A DNA stretch of 43,959 bases, from the NCBI GenBank assembly GCA_049578545.1, contig JBAUMF010000034.1, forward strand, positions 1 through 43,959. Reading direction: 5' to 3'. This DNA is from DASQBT01 sp049578545 (GTDB lineage Bacteria; Pseudomonadota; Gammaproteobacteria; Burkholderiales; Thiobacillaceae). This document shows positions 43,152 to 43,959 of this stretch, piece by piece; position 1 is the stretch's first letter, and every line of letters starts with the position of its first letter. Made by a program: the position numbers and the translations under genes. The notes under the pieces were generated by a model. That model ran no database searches, was not told the DNA's origin, and saw only the letters and a list, made by a program, of their open reading frames with translations.

Positions 43152-43482
43152 ACTACCTTCGATTCCCGCCAAGCGTTATTTCACGATAGGCGAGGTCGCG
43201 GATTTGTGCGCAGTCAAACCACACGTTCTGCGCTATTGGGAGCAGGAATTTGCCCAACTCAAGCCCGTGAAGCGTCGAGGCAATCGACGCTATTACCAGC
43301 ATCACGAAGTTTTGCTTATCCGCCGCATTCGTCAGTTGCTGTATGAAGAAGGCTTCACCATTAGTGGTGCCCGCAATCGCCTGGAGCATGACGGTCCGGA
43401 AGAAAAAAAAAGCGGGAATAAAAAAGTCAATTTGGCGGAACTCAGATCAGAACTGCAATCACTAGTGGAGTATTTGAAGTAG
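43120..43482 (+). CDS. MerR-family transcriptional regulator
   Basis: The 120-residue protein has the MerR winged helix-turn-helix (about 18-85, RYFTIGEVADLCAVKPHVLRYWEQEF and QLKPVKRRGNRRYYQHHEVLLI) and a short C-terminal helix (about 98-120) as dimerisation arm. It lacks the Cys effector site of metal-sensing MerR proteins. It overlaps ihfA by 32 bases. A start at GTG 43123 is also possible. The ihfA-merR pair is conserved in betaproteobacteria; the regulated genes are unknown. Confidence 0.88.
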   Translation: MWRLEAQTTVELPSIPAKRYFTIGEVADLCAVKPHVLRYWEQEFAQLKPVKRRGNRRYYQHHEVLLIRRIRQLLYEEGFTISGARNRLEHDGPEEKKSGNKKVNLAELRSELQSLVEYLK

Positions 43483-43508
43483 TTCTTTCTCGGTATGGCC
43501 AACTCGGA

Positions 43509-43514
43509 TATAAT
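43509..43514 (+). promoter_or_regulatory. -10 box of tRNA-Pro
   Basis: A perfect TATAAT lies 14 bases before the mature tRNA 5' end. No good -35 box is seen at 16-18 bases upstream. Confidence 0.55.
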
Positions 43515-43528
43515 CGCGCCTTTCGTGT

Positions 43529-43605
43529 CGGGGCGTAGCGCAGCCTGGTAGCGCACCTGCATGGGGTGCAGGGGGTCGGAAGTTCGAATCTTCTCGCCCC
43601 GACCA
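43529..43605 (+). tRNA. tRNA-Pro (anticodon GGG)
   Basis: A 77-nt cloverleaf: acceptor cggggcg (43529-43535) with cgccccg (43595-43601), anticodon stem CCTGC/GCAGG around ATGGGGT (anticodon GGG), T-loop TTCGAAT, and encoded CCA at 43603-43605. A tyrosine-recombinase 3' end faces it from 44 bases away. Confidence 0.96.
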
Positions 43606-43648
43606 ATCCACGCGGCTTTCCAGCCTGTGGATAAGAAAAAACCTGTCA

Positions 43649-43870
43649 TCAAGTGGGTTTCCTGTCATCACTTGGCAGTTTTAAGTCAACCTTTCCTCGT
43701 CTTGCAACCTTCTGTTTGAGGTAAACACGCGTCATATTGATGTCGGCGTGCGCAAGGCCTGCGCCAATATCCTCAACGCTATGTCCGGCGCGTTCAGCAT
43801 CCGTTGCGTGTTTGGCACGAATGTCTTTTAGCCCGAAGTTTGAAGTGTCAACGCGGGGATCAGTGAGTGA
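43649..43870 (-). pseudogene. Tyrosine recombinase (phage-type integrase) C-terminal fragment
   Basis: The minus-strand frame reads DIRAKHATDAERAGHSVEDI, then GLAHADINMTRVYLKQKVAR, and ends at a TGA at 43649-43651. These are the late catalytic blocks of tyrosine recombinases: the Arg in DIRAK, a degenerate H-x-R/GH region, and the Tyr nucleophile in MTRVYLK. The frame is closed on its 5' side by a stop at 43871-43873, so in the visible sequence only about 73 residues remain. It points toward tRNA-Pro, the usual orientation for an integrase at its attachment site. Confidence 0.72.
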
Positions 43871-43872
43871 TC

Positions 43873-43893
43873 ATGCCGGTTTCGGCATTTTTT
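43873..43893 (+). terminator. Terminator-like hairpin at the integrase break
   Basis: A 6-bp stem (atgccg 43873-43878 with cggcat 43883-43888, loop gttt) runs into a T6 tract (43888-43893). It sits exactly where the integrase reading frame is cut, so it may be the end of another gene or of an inserted segment. Confidence 0.5.
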
Positions 43894-43959
43894 CCGGCCG
43901 GATATGTTCCCATGTAATATGCGATATTGTACTTGACTATCGCTAGTGGGATCCTATCA

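Noticed and set aside
1..43959. CRISPR array or toxin-antitoxin pair
   Set aside because: No regularly spaced repeats and no adjacent small toxin/antitoxin-like pair were seen on either strand.

Overview
This window reads as chromosomal DNA of a betaproteobacterium, probably in or near the Nitrosomonadales/Gallionellales-type lineages. That placement is inferred from gene order and protein style and not from a database search. The supporting neighbourhoods are petABC followed by sspAB, divergent bamD/rluD with pgeF downstream, sucCD-nadE-glnB, lolCD, comEC-relA, and the long translation block thrS-infC-rpmI-rplT-pheS-pheT-ihfA-merR.

Layout. 1-4021: end of an unidentified gene, the cytochrome bc1 operon petABC, a terminator, sspA-sspB and tRNA-Thr(UGU). 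4022-12413: an accessory block starting right at the 3' end of tRNA-Thr. It holds a G-rich repeat, an unrecognised protein on the minus strand, a small stress/metal-type gene group, a LysR regulator with a perfect operator-like palindrome, and a run of small redox/hydrolase genes. Three of these are broken by point mutations: a DOPA-dioxygenase-like gene, an FMN reductase and a carboxylesterase. A transposase 3' remnant, a paired DnaA-box dyad, an orphan coding fragment and a secreted thermonuclease-type nuclease follow. 12464-18440: cpdA and an acetyltransferase-like gene on the minus strand, then sucC-sucD-nadE-glnB in tight overlap on the plus strand. 18618-22864: a CBS protein and bamD (minus), rluD (plus), and a complete 950-bp IS5-family element that has jumped between rluD and pgeF. 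23163-29425: a small membrane protein, trhO-rimO, a small secreted Cys-containing protein, an uncharacterised protein, a yjbQ-family gene with an amber codon at position 18, and lolC-lolD. 29600-35560: CBS protein, comEC, relA and a Mut7-C RNase-domain protein. 35668-43482: tRNA-Val(GAC), terminator and the translation/IHF block. 43529-43959: tRNA-Pro(GGG) followed by the 3' end of a tyrosine recombinase pointing at it, which suggests the edge of an integrated element lying outside the window.

How it works together. Respiration (bc1), the TCA step at succinyl-CoA, NAD synthesis, nitrogen signalling (PII), stringent response (RelA, SspA), ribosome assembly/initiation and envelope biogenesis (BamD, LolCD) form the conserved backbone. 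Mobile DNA has entered at the tRNA-Thr side, between rluD and pgeF, at tRNA-Pro, and apparently at the 3' end of pheS, where a 19-bp direct repeat flanks an AT-rich replacement of the last codons.

I did not find a CRISPR array, a recognisable toxin-antitoxin pair or a clear multi-gene defence system. The most unusual signals are the pheS 3'-end duplication, the cluster of broken genes in the tRNA-Thr accessory block, the RNA structure upstream of rpmI, the AUC start of infC, and the DnaA-box dyad.
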